36,978 nt of DNA from Chara braunii (GCA_003427395.1 BFEA01000006.1:5246864-5283841), one strand, 5' to 3'. Positions 20,661-31,222 are shown, numbered from the stretch's first letter. Numbers and translations: made by a program. Notes: generated by a model not told the origin, from the sequence alone.

Positions 20661-21652
20661 TGTAATGAACCTAGATCATGACTACGTTTGTCAACAATGC
20701 AAGTCCAGAATCTGAAGTCGCTGATAATTTCCAATAATCGAATAGTGTCCAGAAAGGAGGTGACATAACCATACACAGACGAAGAGGGAGGAGGGAGATG
20801 AGACAAAGGAGAGGACGATACAAGGCCCACTCCTTCTCCGGGCTCCCTACACAATCGCCACCTCACAGAACCAGTAATCTGAACACATAGTCGAAGTCCT
20901 TCTACAATGTGCCATGTGGCACCTAGATCACAGGTACGTACCCAGAACCTCCACACAGTCCTAATGTCCTCCTGAAGTGACGATGAACAGTCCTGATCTC
21001 TTCTTGAAGTGCCGAAGTGAAGAACAGCAGAGCCGGTCACAAAGACCCGGCTACATGACACTTGGCAGCAGCCACGTCAGCAGCAACGCGTGGCAGCTGC
21101 CACGTCAACATGCCTCATAGACAGTAGCCAGCCAGTCACCATCCCAGCCAGCAGCGCGTCGCCACAGTCTCACCAATGCCAGCACTATGCCAGCGTCCAC
21201 CAGCGTCGCAGCGTCAAGCCGGCTTCGCGTCGTCGACGCGTAGAGTCAGCGTCAACGCAAGACAAAATGAATCAATTTCAAAGCCAGGAAGTCAACTCTT
21301 ATGTAGTGTTGATGCGGGGTCTGGACCCCGGATGCTGTATTCCTCGGCCGTACAGATCTCAATGCGAATGAGGGCTTAGATCGACCTGAAACCGAATCCC
21401 TCCGGCCTGGATGCTGTCTGGGTACCTGCGCACAACGAGTGTATCCAACCCAGGGCCTCGGTGCGGTACCTTTGACTCTACAGTTGACTTTGACTCTTGA
21501 ATTTCCTGCGTGCTGCGTTCGGTAACACAGCCACACACGACAGACTCATCCCTGGGCGTGTCTTGGTCACACAGCCCAGTGCAGACCTTCTCAGGTCTGC
21601 GTGGCCTAGGGCTGAGTTCTGGGGCAGGCTAATTCTGAACAGGGTTACTGCA
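20661..21652 (-). repeat. Family A 5' LTR (992 bp)
   Basis: Same TG...CA borders as the 3' LTR (TGTAATGAAC, GGTTACTGCA). It is 16 bp longer, mainly from a short insertion near 21233-21255. It carries GCCACGTCA at 21071 and 21099, in the same places as in the 3' LTR. Confidence 0.9.
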
Positions 21653-21730
21653 AGTGCACTGGGGCTTGAAACACCCCATTCACTTCAAAGGGCGCTAGGT
21701 GGCACTCCTCTTCACGTTAGTTTTTTTTTA

Positions 21731-21785
21731 ATTATATATATATATATATATATCGTCAATATATATATATATATATATATATATT
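21731..21785. repeat. (AT)n microsatellite forming a large inverted repeat
   Basis: Two AT runs separated by CGTCA, able to fold into a long hairpin. It lies directly before a series of further hairpins. Confidence 0.9.
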
Positions 21786-21790
21786 TTTAA

Positions 21791-22159
21791 CTGTTGGCTT
21801 ATGCCAACAGACACCTTCGCGTTCGTGGTACCCCCATGAATTGTTGAAATACAGGCGTGCGTGCGGCCGATTCTGGCCACATGATCTGCCCGATCGCACG
21901 GTCGGAATCGACCGCGTCACTTCAGAAAACTGGGCCGCTCCTAACAAAAGGAGCTAGCCCAGTTGCATGTCGTCAGGCTCGATCCCTGAATCTGCAGGGT
22001 GAAAGTCAGATGGCGGTACCTACTGGGCTAGCTCTTATCACGGGAGCTAAGCCCGCAACTCTTCTATAATAAGAGTTGCCTCCTTGTAGGCCCACCTGCC
22101 ATAGCTAAGGCAGGCTTGGCCTGCCTCACCTCTAGCCCCGTCGTCGTCGAACCGACGGG
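21791..22159. repeat. Cluster of six hairpins
   Basis: A: CTGTTGGC/GCCAACAG (21791-21810). B: AACTGGGC+GCTCCT with AGGAGC+GCCCAGTT (21928-21964). C: GGGCTAGCTC with GAGCT-A-AGCCC (22025-22054). D: GCAACTCTT/AAGAGTTGC (22055-22079). E: AGGCAGGC/GCCTGCCT (22108-22126), which competes with CCTGCC at 22095-22100. F: CCCGTCG/CGACGGG (22137-22159). C and D touch end to end. No open frame fits. The region lies between two retrotransposons and belongs to neither. Confidence 0.65.
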
Positions 22160-22836
22160 CGTCCTGCCCCAACGGCTCGTGGCCTAGCCCACAAGCCCTA
22201 GCTGCACATGCGACAACCCTACGACTAAACAAAAAAATCCTTCCACTTTCTCTCGCACCGTGGTCACATAACCGGCACGACCACCTCTTTCCAACCTACC
22301 TAGGTCCCCAATCCAGCCGCGCGTCATTTCTTTAGGTAGGGTAAGTCTAGCCCTGGCATATCCACGCCCTCGCCTCTCTGCGGCCCAGCTAGAATTGCCG
22401 GCTGTTTTCATTACTTTCAGACGACGCAAACGTCCAATCTAAAGTTTATAAAAGTTTCAGTCTCTCGGTCATCGGTTAGGCTGAAAGAACTTTCGACAAA
22501 CGTCAGTCTCGTAAAGTCCTTCAATTCAACAAAAGAGTCGGACAGCGTCCCACGTTGAAAATCCCCAGCAAATACCCTTGTCAGGGTATTTGCCCCCACA
22601 ACGGTGTTCGGGTGGGAATTCCAGACAGGCGCTCAAACGCCATAACCATGAGATGTGACAAGTTGTTTTGAGCTCAGTTCCCTGCCGAAGGCCATATCTC
22701 GAAGTTTTTTGTGTGGGCACACTGCGCCATCTCAAGTTTGTTACTGATTCTACATTTGTGGAAGTTTCTGTCGCCATCGCCGGCTGCATATACGCATGTT
22801 GAACGTGAGGTGAAGACAAGTCAGATTGCAAACAAT
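22160..22836. other. No gene; spacer between elements A and B
   Basis: I see no coding domain. It contains a TATA-like TTTATAAAAG at 22444-22453 and the palindrome AAATACCCT-TGTC-AGGGTATTT at 22570-22591, related to the one at 8694. Confidence 0.4.
22570..22591. repeat. Palindrome AAATACCCT-TGTC-AGGGTATTT
   Basis: Perfect 9-bp arms and a 4-nt centre. The inner part and flanks match the palindrome at 8694-8711. Confidence 0.65.
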
Positions 22837-23195
22837 AAGGTGTAAGGAAAACTCAGCGATAGCGAAATGACAAAAATCCGGAATGCAAAATCACATTGAA
22901 AGCCAGCAAGTCCAATGCTGTCCAGAAAGCAAAAATGCACTGATATTCCACCAATGGAGAACCAAAGCACTGAATCCCAATATCGAAGGGAGAGTACTCT
23001 CGCCATCACCAACATATGTATCTAGAGTCCTTCCCCCTACTTGGACTCGGCGCCAGACTACGATCACACAACTACTAGCAGCCTACAAATTGATAATGCA
23101 TCCTGTTGATGTCAACAGCAACAACCGAAGTACAACAAGATGTCGACCTTGTAGACCACTGCCAAGACCAGGTACATGCCCTCTCATCATCAACC

Positions 23196-23198
<3 letters not shown>

Positions 23199-23244
<46 letters not shown>
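23199..23244. repeat. (CT)n microsatellite in the 3' LTR
   Basis: About 46 bp. The matching tract in the 5' LTR is about 116 bp. Confidence 0.95.
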
Positions 23245-23246
<2 letters not shown>

Positions 23247-23532
23247 TCTACACCCATGTCGTCCTCCTATACACAAAGACCACCACCACCTCCACTGGCT
23301 ATGTCCAAGTCGAGCCCGGGTACAAGGGCTGGCTCTTGCGCTGCCCTCAACAGCGCCCTTCCTCCCGCACGAGCGCGCACACTTGCCCCAAGCACTAACG
23401 CAGCAGCCAGCGAGCGCTAACTCCATCAGCACTGCCGCATCTGCACGCAAGTACTGAATATCCATCCGGGAGCCCGACCCTTTCCTATATGGAAAGTGGC
23501 CGGCGCATTCCACTTGCTTGCCCCATAAAACT

Positions 23533-23573
23533 AATCAATCAATCAATCAATGGATCGATCAATCAATCGATCG

Positions 23574-23618
<45 letters not shown>
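23533..23618. repeat. (AATC)n tetranucleotide microsatellite
   Basis: Mostly AATC units with a few GATC variants in the middle. The corresponding place in the 5' LTR (near 30120) has no such tract, so it arose after insertion. Confidence 0.95.
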
Positions 23619-24019
23619 CTTGTGTCTGCGCCCAGGCCCGTTCAGACAATGGCATGAGACTGAATTGGTTAGGTATGTCCAACCGGCCAGGCACAAACGT
23701 GTGGTGCTCCCTGTTTCGACCATGTTTCGACCATGTTTCGACCACGTTGTTGGAAGAGCCTGGAAGGCTCACACACATTTCTAATTCTCACGAGCAAAGC
23801 GGATGTAACCAACTGGCGGGTGGCAACTGTCTGGCGCCCACCAAGATTTGGAAAAATTGACGAGTTCAGAGAAGCTTGAGGTTCAAGGGGGCGGGCACAC
23901 GCCCGCTGCAGGCCTTATGCTGAGGGGTAAACCCTCACACTCCCTCCTCCTTCACTTCAATAGTCCTATGAGAAGCCGTTACACTGCAGGCTGCTTCCCT
24001 TACAAATTTCGTTCATAGC

Positions 24020-25304
24020 TTGAGATTGTTTGGGGAGCAGTCTTCATTTACTCTTCTCTTGTGAACCACCGATCTTCTTTAGGATCAGTATGGTGTCTGA
24101 ACCGCACTCGATACTGCATCTGCGGTTCCGGAGGGCATCCCCTGTCTAGAGGCTTGGGAACAGGCATCAGCTTGTGCTCGACGATGTCTTTGGTATCCAC
24201 ATGTTTGTCCATCGGGGCAGCATCGATCTTCTCGAGGGAAACTGCTCAGTTTCAGTGAAGGGTGCCAACTTAGATGCATGGAAAACAGGGTGTGTACGAA
24301 GGTGACCAGGGATGTGAATAACATATGATGGACCATCTGGCTGATCTCCTACGATATCCAAAACTTCCCAGGGGCCGAAATATTGTGGCATTAGTTTACG
24401 AGAGATTCCCAGCTCCTGTCCCAACTCAGATGACTTAACTCAGACTCGCTACCTACCCGAAATACGAAGGGTCATCTGTGTCTGTTCTCATATGCTACCA
24501 TGGCATCCTAAGATTTCTTAATGTGCTCAATGGCCTGCTGCAGCATCTGTTCGTACTTGACGGCAAACTCTATGCTGCCAGGTGGTGGAGTTGGCTGATT
24601 TTCAGGTAACAAGAAGTTGAGAGCAGATCTGGGCTTCCAACCAAGATGCAGCTGGCTGGACGTCTTCCCCTAGTGATCTGCACAGCATTGTTGTACAGGC
24701 TGGCCATGAGAGGTAACTTCTCATCCCAGTCATCTTGACTCGGCGTAATATAATGCCGAAACAAGTGCTGCACTACCCCGTTCATCTGCTCGGCCTGACC
24801 ATTGGAATCAGGGTGGTTCCTTGAGGTCATTTGCAGTAGGGTGCCCATTTGTTGGGCTGTACTTCGCCACTGTTCGCTTGTGAATTTGACATCCCTATCA
24901 CTAACGATGGACTTCGGGAGACTGAAGTCATGTACCCAGTTGTCCATAAACAGCTTGATGAGATGGTCGGTCCTAGCTGTCTCAAGCATAGCGATTAGTC
25001 TAGAACACTTACTGGACCCGTCCACAATGACAAAGATGTGCCCTTTACCACTCTTGCTGGTCACTAGAGTATCCATGAAGTCCATGGACACACTCTGACC
25101 AGGTCCAGCAGGAATAAGCAAGGGCTTGATAAGCTCAAGTGGTGCCTGCATCCTTGGCTTGTCACGTTGACAAGCCTGGCAAGTCTCTACATACTTTTTC
25201 GCATCATCCATCATTGTGGGCCACCAGAAATGCTGCACTACATTTGCTGTTGTCTTCTTGTAACCGAAATGTCCGGTTGCATCGTGGCATTCATCTAAAA
25301 TAAA
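24020..25304 (-). pseudogene. Family B integrase and chromodomain-like tail
   Basis: The zinc site is complete: ECHDATGHFG with two His and CQACQ with two Cys, interrupted only by a stop just upstream at 25305-25307. The core (25238-24570) keeps SMDFMD, VSDRDVKF and GQAEQMN, with exactly 35 residues between the second Asp and the Glu, so the DD35E triad is intact. A frameshift after GRRPAS (near 24640) breaks the C-terminal part. YFGPWEVL and VFHASKLAP follow, then after another shift a tail with YRVRFRHH and EDRWFT near 24060. This is the best preserved integrase in the window. Confidence 0.85.
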
Positions 25305-25997
25305 CTATGTAAAGTCTCTATTCGGGATACACAAACGTTTATTCCCAGCCTTCTCAAGGAACAACAAACCGCCAACCAGCACAAACTCAACAAGAGTAGC
25401 CTTGTCTTTAGTTTCCAATTTGCGGATGATCTCAGACATGACAATGTCCACAATAGATCGAGTTACATACTCAGAAATCCCAAACTTAGTCACTAGTGCG
25501 CCCAGATAGTCTGCCCTACGAGAAAGTGCATCAACCACTTTGTGAAGTACAAGCATCCTTGCACTCTATCCAAGAGGTCCTCAATGCGTGGCAGGGGCTC
25601 CACGTTCTCCACAGTGATGGCATTGAGGCCCCTATAGTCAATGTACTTCCTTAGTGTCCCCCCTTTCCCTATAGTCAATGTACTTCCTTAGTGTCCCCCC
25701 TTTCTTTGGGACAAATAGAACTGACACTCTGTAGGGGGACGCACTTGGTCGTATCCAGCCCTTCTCTGTGAGCTCCTTGATCTGGCGGCGGAGCTCATCT
25801 AACTCCGATGGAGACATCCTGTAAATCCACCCTCTGGGTACTTCGCTACCATGGACGACTTCTATTGCGTGGACAATCTCCTTTTCTACCACACCCCTAG
25901 GCTCCTCAAAGAGGTATGAATATCGCGCAACAACTGCTTCCATCTCTGGAGGTGATTTTACAGCCTCCCCTTTCTCAGAGACGAAAACTAGGTACAT
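25305..25997 (-). pseudogene. Family B RT N-terminal part fused by deletion to the RNase H end
   Basis: The RT start is clear: [47 protein letters not shown] and VEPLPRIEDLLD. Directly after CLYFTK, near 25545, the sequence jumps to VVDALSRRADYLGALV, the end of RNase H. In family A about 960 bp lie between these points, so the RT catalytic motif and most of RNase H are deleted. A 37-bp tandem duplication (25631-25704) adds a second break. This copy cannot make a reverse transcriptase. Confidence 0.85.
25631..25704. repeat. 37-bp tandem duplication in RT
   Basis: Two identical units with a period of 37 bp (not a multiple of 3), so it shifts the frame in the region coding for the IDYRG motif. 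Identity suggests a recent event. Confidence 0.95.
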
Positions 25998-26079
25998 ACC
26001 TTCCTCGCAATCCTGCTTATATTAGTTATAAAAAGACGACGCGCACATGCAACCATAGTTCTCCACTAGTCTGCTAGCC

Positions 26080-26420
26080 TTGAACTTTTGCAGCCTAACA
26101 GTCCTTCCATCTAGCAATTTGTGGATCATCACCTTCCTATCCCAATCGAACTAAGGCTTAGCAACCTCGAGGTAGTACATGCCTAGCAACATGTCGAATG
26201 GCAGCTCGTCGCTCACTAGGAACGAGATGTAATGTCTCAGTTCCCCTCCTCCATAGGAGAAGGTACAGACTACGTCCTCGACATAGTCTCAAACTATCAT
26301 TGTCTGCTAAGCCGCTGCATTTGGTCCCCTAAGTGAAGCCTATCCACACAAGCATGACTGATGAAGTTTCGCGTAGAACCTATGCCTGCAAAGGCGCTTT
26401 TCGGCCCCCTACATTGACTT
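26080..26420 (-). pseudogene. Family B protease remnant
   Basis: At 26369-26386 the sequence reads GIGSTR, followed by NFISHACVDRLHLGD. This matches the protease motif DSGSTR with its catalytic Asp and Ser replaced by Gly and Ile. Further on, LPFDMLLGMYYLEVAKP matches the second conserved block and is followed by a stop. The protease is inactive. Confidence 0.7.
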
Positions 26421-26667
26421 CTACCACGAAATGTTCACCCTTTGGACCTTTGTTCAACATCGCCTAGGAGCCTCTAGGGTCTTTCTCTAACCACTCAAGG
26501 GGTCAGTAGCCTTGGCCATCGTCTGATATGGAGAAGGTAACGTAACCGCTTCAGCATGAGTAAGAGCAGCTAAAACTCCTACTAGCCTGAGGTGTTTCCC
26601 TGGGAAGTGCTCGTTGGAAGATCCAACTGTCACAATCGAGGACACGACCTTCCCGGCGACATGCTTC

Positions 26668-28160
26668 CTAAGGGAGCTTCTTCTTCCTTCCATCTACTGG
26701 TCCCTGTTGCACACCCTCAAGCCTAGCCTCAATGTGTAAGGCTTTCTTGTTGAATGAAGTGAAGTCATGCATGTCGATGGATGCCTCATCGACCAACTCA
26801 GTTTTGGCTTCTGTAGGTAGACATCTCAAATAAGTCGTCAAGAGGACACCTGGGACAACGACTAGTCGCTCTACAACGTGTGTTAACTCGCGAACTGTCC
26901 GGTATCTCTTTGATCCCAGACTTGCAAGCGAGCCAGTGGCCTTCTGAGGCCCTTGGGGTTCACGCCACATGTGATAGACCAGCCGTACAAACTCCTCCAA
27001 TGATCTAGCATGTGCCCAACCATCGATGTTATGACTGTAGGCCTGTTGTTGTACTAGCCCATTCAACCATCCCGGTTGCAGATCCTTCTAGAAAGGATGC
27101 AGGGACAATGACTTCCTCCTCCGTCATAGTGAGCTTGTGCCTCACATACGTAGGCACAGTCCTCACCCAAGTATCCAGGTCCTCGTCCTTCTTCTTGTCG
27201 CTGAACCGAACAAGGGTATCTTGGGTATCCACTGCATGAGCTACACAACACTCTGTGCAGGCTGCATCGGTTGAGAAACTGGTGGAACAGGCCGCTGCGG
27301 CGGCAGTTGTTGCTGCAACGATGCTTGCTGCTGCTGCAGTACCTCCTGTTGCAGCGGACCCTGTTGCAAAGGCTGCTGCATGTGTGGCTGCCCTGTAGCG
27401 GCAGCCACTAAATGGGGGAATGAAGAAGGCTGTACAGGAATCTGCCCACTACTACCTGCTACTAATCCGCCTATGGGGGAATGGCAAACTGAATGGAAAA
27501 AGAGTGCCTTGGCAGCGGCATCATCATCACTGGACCTCCAACCGTAGGGGCAACTACAGCAAACTGTGGTTGCCTGACCAGAGGTCGAGGCACCCGAATT
27601 GCGGTTAGGATCTGGTTTTGACCAGCTATCAGTGCAACCAACATCTCCTGTTGTACGGCTTGCACTTCGGCTACACTCAGCAAGGAGTTCCGAAGGGACA
27701 AAACCACAACATCAAGAGGCGACTCATCTATAGCTTCTAACTTGCCCAGCTCCTCTGCCCTTGACCCTAGCATGTCTTTAATAATTCTAGCTCTTTCTCT
27801 TCTCTCCTCTACATCCTGCAACTGGCGTTGTAGCTCGTCATGGAGAGCGTGCGTTTCTTGGATCTCATAATCCGCTGCTGACAGTTGTGGCTGCTGGCTA
27901 ACCTGCAAGCCAGCAGACTGACTAGTGGAAGACCCTGACACACCCGAACTGGTACCTGACGAAGTGGCCCGAGACGAGGCCTGTGACATAGCCGAGACGG
28001 TAGCCATGACTGCCTCTATTGTTGCTCTAGCTTCCACTGCTGTGGCTGCTGCTAGTGCCCTCTCAGCATTGGCTTCTTCTGGCCTAGCCCTCTACAATAT
28101 GCCCCTCTCCCTAGCTTCTCTCCGCAGTCTCCTTTCCTCTCCTGACTGTAACACCAAGAA
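26668..28160 (-). pseudogene. Family B gag, broken
   Basis: The first part (about 28160-27471) is a charged, Ala- and Glu-rich helical region with one TAG near 28093, then QRQLQDVEERRERARI and a Val/Pro-rich end. A Gln/Pro-rich linker follows near 27260-27400 in another frame. The capsid-like domain appears as FSDKKKDEDLDTWVRTVPTY (27239-27029) and, after a shift, VRLVYHMWREP through ARLEGVQQG (27066-26668). Family A gag has the first half of this domain in similar form. I see no zinc knuckle in this copy. Confidence 0.75.
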
Positions 28161-29331
28161 AGTGATCGGCCGACAGAGTGCAAATCTACGGGTAAGTCTC
28201 CTATTTACCTGGTCTAGATCGTCAACCTCATGTGTGGCATCCGGTCTGCACTAGTGTCCTCGTTGGGACCTACCGCAGCATGGCATGCAGCCTATTAAAA
28301 TAAAATAAACATTCGGTCCAGCTTTGTCAGAAAATAGCCAAGTGGCAACAACATATAATCTCAAATTCCTACAAACAATTCTATCCTACTTTTGACTGGT
28401 CTGAAACAAATTGCAATGCAGCCAAAAATATTAACTACTCTATCTGCAGCCGTCTGTTAGTTGTTAGCAACGTCCGTCACAACTAACTAATCAAAAATAA
28501 AAATAAAATCATTTGCAGATGCGCATACAAAATGGAATTATACAACAATCAACAATCAAACAGTTTACTGTAATCTTCCCTCCCCCTATATCCTTCTTGA
28601 GTAGTCACTTTGTGTAATCGGCCCACCCCTGTGCCCCAGGTCAATGCAGAACTGGCCAGCCCCAACCGTGCTATTTTTATACTCAGCACGAGCCGTGTAT
28701 CCCCGCTGGAGTCGCTTTATAGACAGTCCGGTACTTGTCTGTCCCTCATAGCACTGGCCTCTCGGACATGACCTCTACAGCGCAGCAAGCAGACCAAAGG
28801 ACAAGTGGCAAAGCATATGTGTACTAGTCCCAGCGGGTCGGCATGGTGACTGTGACCCGAGTGCTTCGTCCAGGGCCCTTCAGAGGAAACACCTGTCTCC
28901 CACCAGCTTGCTCCCCAGGAAGAATGTCGACTGTCAAGGTTGAGTGCTCGCGACACCTCACAATGAGAGGACTCTCAAGACGGAACTCACTTCCTCACGG
29001 TACGAAGAAATGAAGAGGGTATATAAGGTAAGGAGCAACATACCTCATAATGCTGCCCCCAACCACAGATTTCTCACCAGTAACCTGACATGAATTTATG
29101 ATGACCGGCCGGTGCCTCAGAACAACCCACTATACAATGCAGTTCCACCTGGACTTAAATGCCACGCCAGCAAGCTCTCACCATCCAACGTGCACCCCTA
29201 TGTCTCCACATAGCCCTCCTGGGGCGCCCACACAAGCCTGCGCCGCCTTCTCACCAACGGACAAGCGTTATCACTGCCCCACCATTATCCAACGAATCAC
29301 CAAACAGCTATTGCGAAGGAGCCAGCGGAGC
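28161..29331 (-). mobile_element. Family B 5' leader
   Basis: Non-coding region between PBS and gag. The part 28680-29357 is shared with 290-943. On the plus strand TATATAAG occurs at 29021-29028, but the other copy has TAGATAAG, so this is not a conserved antisense promoter. Confidence 0.7.
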
Positions 29332-29354
29332 GGCTCGAACCAGCTCCGATACCA
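29332..29354 (-). other. Primer binding site, family B, long tRNA match
   Basis: The minus strand reads TGGTATCGGAGCTGGTTCGA and on. Its reverse complement looks like the last 23 nt of an initiator-type tRNA-Met, including CCGATACCA and a T-loop-like CTCGAACC. That is longer than the usual 12-18 nt primer site. Confidence 0.8.
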
Positions 29355-29357
29355 AAT

Positions 29358-29713
29358 TGCAAGGAAAATGAGTGATAGCGAAATGACAGAATTCCAGAAT
29401 GCAAAATTACATTGAAAGCCAGAAAGTCCAACGCTGTCCAGAAAGCAGAAATGCACCGATATTCCACCAACGGAGAACCAAAGCACTGAATCCGAATGTC
29501 AATGAGAGCGGACTCTCGCCACCACCAACATATGTATCCAGAGCCCTTCCCCCTACTTGGTGCTCAGCGCCCAGATTACGATCAGACAGCTACTAGCAGC
29601 CTACGAATTGACAATACTTCCTGTTGACGTCAGCAGCAACAACCGAAGTACATGAAGATGTTGACCTTGTAGACCATCACCAAGACCATGTACGTGCCCT
29701 CACATCATCAACC

Positions 29714-29770
<57 letters not shown>

Positions 29771-29771
29771 N

Positions 29772-29834
<63 letters not shown>

Positions 29835-30471
29835 TCTACACCCACGTCTTCCTCCTATACACGAAGACCACCACCACCTCCACTGGCTATGTCCAAGCCG
29901 AGCCTGGGTATGTGGGCTGGCTACGGCGCTGCCCACAGCAGTGCCCTTCCTCTCACATGATCGCACGTGCACACACACTTGCACCAAGTGCTAACGCAGG
30001 AGCCCGCGAGCGCTAACTCCAGCAGCGCTGCCGCATCTGCATGCAAGTGCCCAAATATCCATCCGGGAGCCCACCCTTTCCTACAAGGAAAGTGGCGGAC
30101 ACATTCCAATTGCTTGCCCCATGAGACTGAGTGTCCAGTAGCTTCAGTTTCGGCCAAATTGTCTGCGCCCAGGCCCGTCCAGACAATGTCCTGGGATCGA
30201 ATTGGTTAGGCATGCCCAACCACCCAGGCACAAACGTGAGGTGCTCCTTGTTTCGACCATGCTGTTGGAAGAGCCTGGAATGCTCACGCATATTTGCGAT
30301 TCTCACGAGCAAAGCGGATGTAACCAACTGGCGGGTGGCAACTGTCTTGCGCCCACCAAGATTTACAAAAATTAACGAGTTCAGTTCACATTGAGGTTCA
30401 GGGGGCCCGCCCTCACTTAGGGCAGGCACGTGCCTGCTGCAGGGCCTTATGCTGAGGGGTAAGCCCTCACA
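29358..30471 (-). repeat. Family B 5' LTR (1114 bp)
   Basis: Borders are TGCAAGGAAAATGAG and AAGCCCTCACA on the plus strand. It aligns with 22841-23939 and, less closely, with 944-2031. One N at 29771 lies inside the CT tract. Confidence 0.9.
29717..29832. repeat. (CT)n microsatellite, expanded, with N
   Basis: About 116 bp of CT repeat, two and a half times the length of the same tract in the sister LTR. Confidence 0.95.
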
Positions 30472-30475
30472 AAGG

Positions 30476-30999
30476 TTTTGGGTAAGGATCACTCGTTTGG
30501 TTGGCAGTATGGTTCTTGTATAGTCTGGTGCTGGGAGGTAGAAATGCACAGTCTGTTACTCGGGCAGCATTGAAAGCCCAAGGGGTTTACTCATTAAAGT
30601 ACAGTAGGGTATTAAAGAGGGATTAGTCATGAGGTTTGCTGTATAGTTCTTGCGCAATAAGGTATTTGAGCTGGCTCACTTGGTTTATTCTAAGCTTGGA
30701 AAGGTTCCTAGGACAGGGGTGGGGTTTCACCGGGTGACTGGGCATGACTGACAGTCGATCCTTCCGAACGGACGTAATCAATGGTGTCAGGGCTCCCCAG
30801 GCCAGAGCACAGGGAGGAGTGAGGGTTAACACTGAGAGACATTATGTTCACATTGGGATCCTGGACCCGGTTTCCAGCAGATGCAGCTCCCCACCCATAG
30901 AAAGCAGCTGACTTGTTAGGAAGCAAAAGACGAAAAACATCAACCAAAACTGCAAACAAGCAAGTAGGACATCCACATATAAAATGCCGTTGAACTCAC
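30476..30999. other. Possible intron or spacer next to the NAPRT exon
   Basis: I find no conserved protein match. On the minus strand the text directly after the exon begins GTGAGT, and a TTTGCAG acceptor-like site lies 50 bp further on, but the frame after it does not look like the next part of NAPRT. Confidence 0.3.
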
Positions 31000-31116
31000 A
31001 TCATAGCTGTCGACCAGAGCCAAAAAGCCAGTCGGAAAAGCCATTGCGTAGGCCACAAATGCCACTAATTCACTCTCATTTGTCTCGGAAAAGTACTCCC
31101 TCAGAGCATCAACACC
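31000..31116 (-). CDS. NAPRT: Single exon of nicotinate phosphoribosyltransferase
   Basis: On the minus strand the exon is preceded by TTTGCAG and followed by GTGAGT, both strong splice signals. It is 117 bp, exactly 39 codons in phase 0, with no stop. The product contains ETNESELVAFVAYAMAFP and GFLALVDSYD, which match the conserved part of eukaryotic NAPRT before the nicotinate/PRPP site region (known forms have a LALVDTYD-like block here). NAPRT converts nicotinate and PRPP to nicotinate mononucleotide in the Preiss-Handler NAD route, in the cytosol. I find no other exon in the window. A family B LTR fragment starts 180 bp upstream, so this may be a live gene with large introns or a captured or broken piece. 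Confidence 0.75.
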
Positions 31117-31222
31117 CTGCAAACACATGGAAAACGAGGGGGCATTCATTCCTTCAATTGAAAATGGCTTGCACTATGTGTACATGACTCAACTCCCCAA
31201 ATGCTCCCCATTGTCGAGGGCA

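Larger units (their letters stand above)
13755..21652 (-). mobile_element. Full-length Ty3/Gypsy LTR retrotransposon, family A (7.9 kb)
   Basis: The element reads on the minus strand: 5' LTR (20661-21652), PBS (20641-20657), leader of about 850 bp, gag (from about 19.8 kb), protease-RT-RNase H-integrase (18501-14771) and 3' LTR (13755-14730). RT before integrase marks it as Ty3/Gypsy, and the C-terminal tail after integrase resembles the chromodomain-like end of chromoviruses. The 4 bp next to the outer ends are CGTG and AGTG, one mismatch from a target duplication. Several stops and frameshifts make it non-autonomous. Confidence 0.9.
22841..23939 (-). repeat. Family B 3' LTR (1099 bp)
   Basis: Starts TGTAAGGAAAACTC and ends AACCCTCACA on the plus strand. 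It contains a (CT)n tract (23199-23244) and an (AATC)n tract (23533-23618). Confidence 0.9.
22841..30471 (-). mobile_element. Full-length Ty3/Gypsy LTR retrotransposon, family B (7.6 kb)
   Basis: Minus-strand order: 5' LTR (29358-30471), PBS (29332-29354), leader of about 1.2 kb, gag, protease remnant, RT/RNase H with a large deletion, integrase, chromodomain-like tail, 3' LTR (22841-23939). AAGG flanks both outer ends (22837-22840 and 30472-30475), an exact 4-bp target duplication. The coding region has many stops and frameshifts. Its LTRs differ from each other more than those of family A (about 10 changes in a 115-bp stretch near the border), suggesting it is older. Confidence 0.9.

Noticed and set aside
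13750-21657. Exact target-site duplication for family A
   Set aside because: The flanks are CGTG and AGTG over 4 bp (one mismatch) and do not match over 5 bp. I do not claim a true duplication.
29014-29028. TATATAAG as an antisense promoter in the family B leader
   Set aside because: The homologous copy near 630-650 has TAGATAAG, so the TATA form is not conserved.
29624-30016. 130-codon open frame with a Ser-Leu repeat
   Set aside because: It is the CT microsatellite inside the family B 5' LTR, and it spans an N.
30708-30959. Second NAPRT exon after a 50-bp intron
   Set aside because: A TTTGCAG acceptor-like site exists, but the translation in the required phase shows none of the expected continuation of the enzyme.
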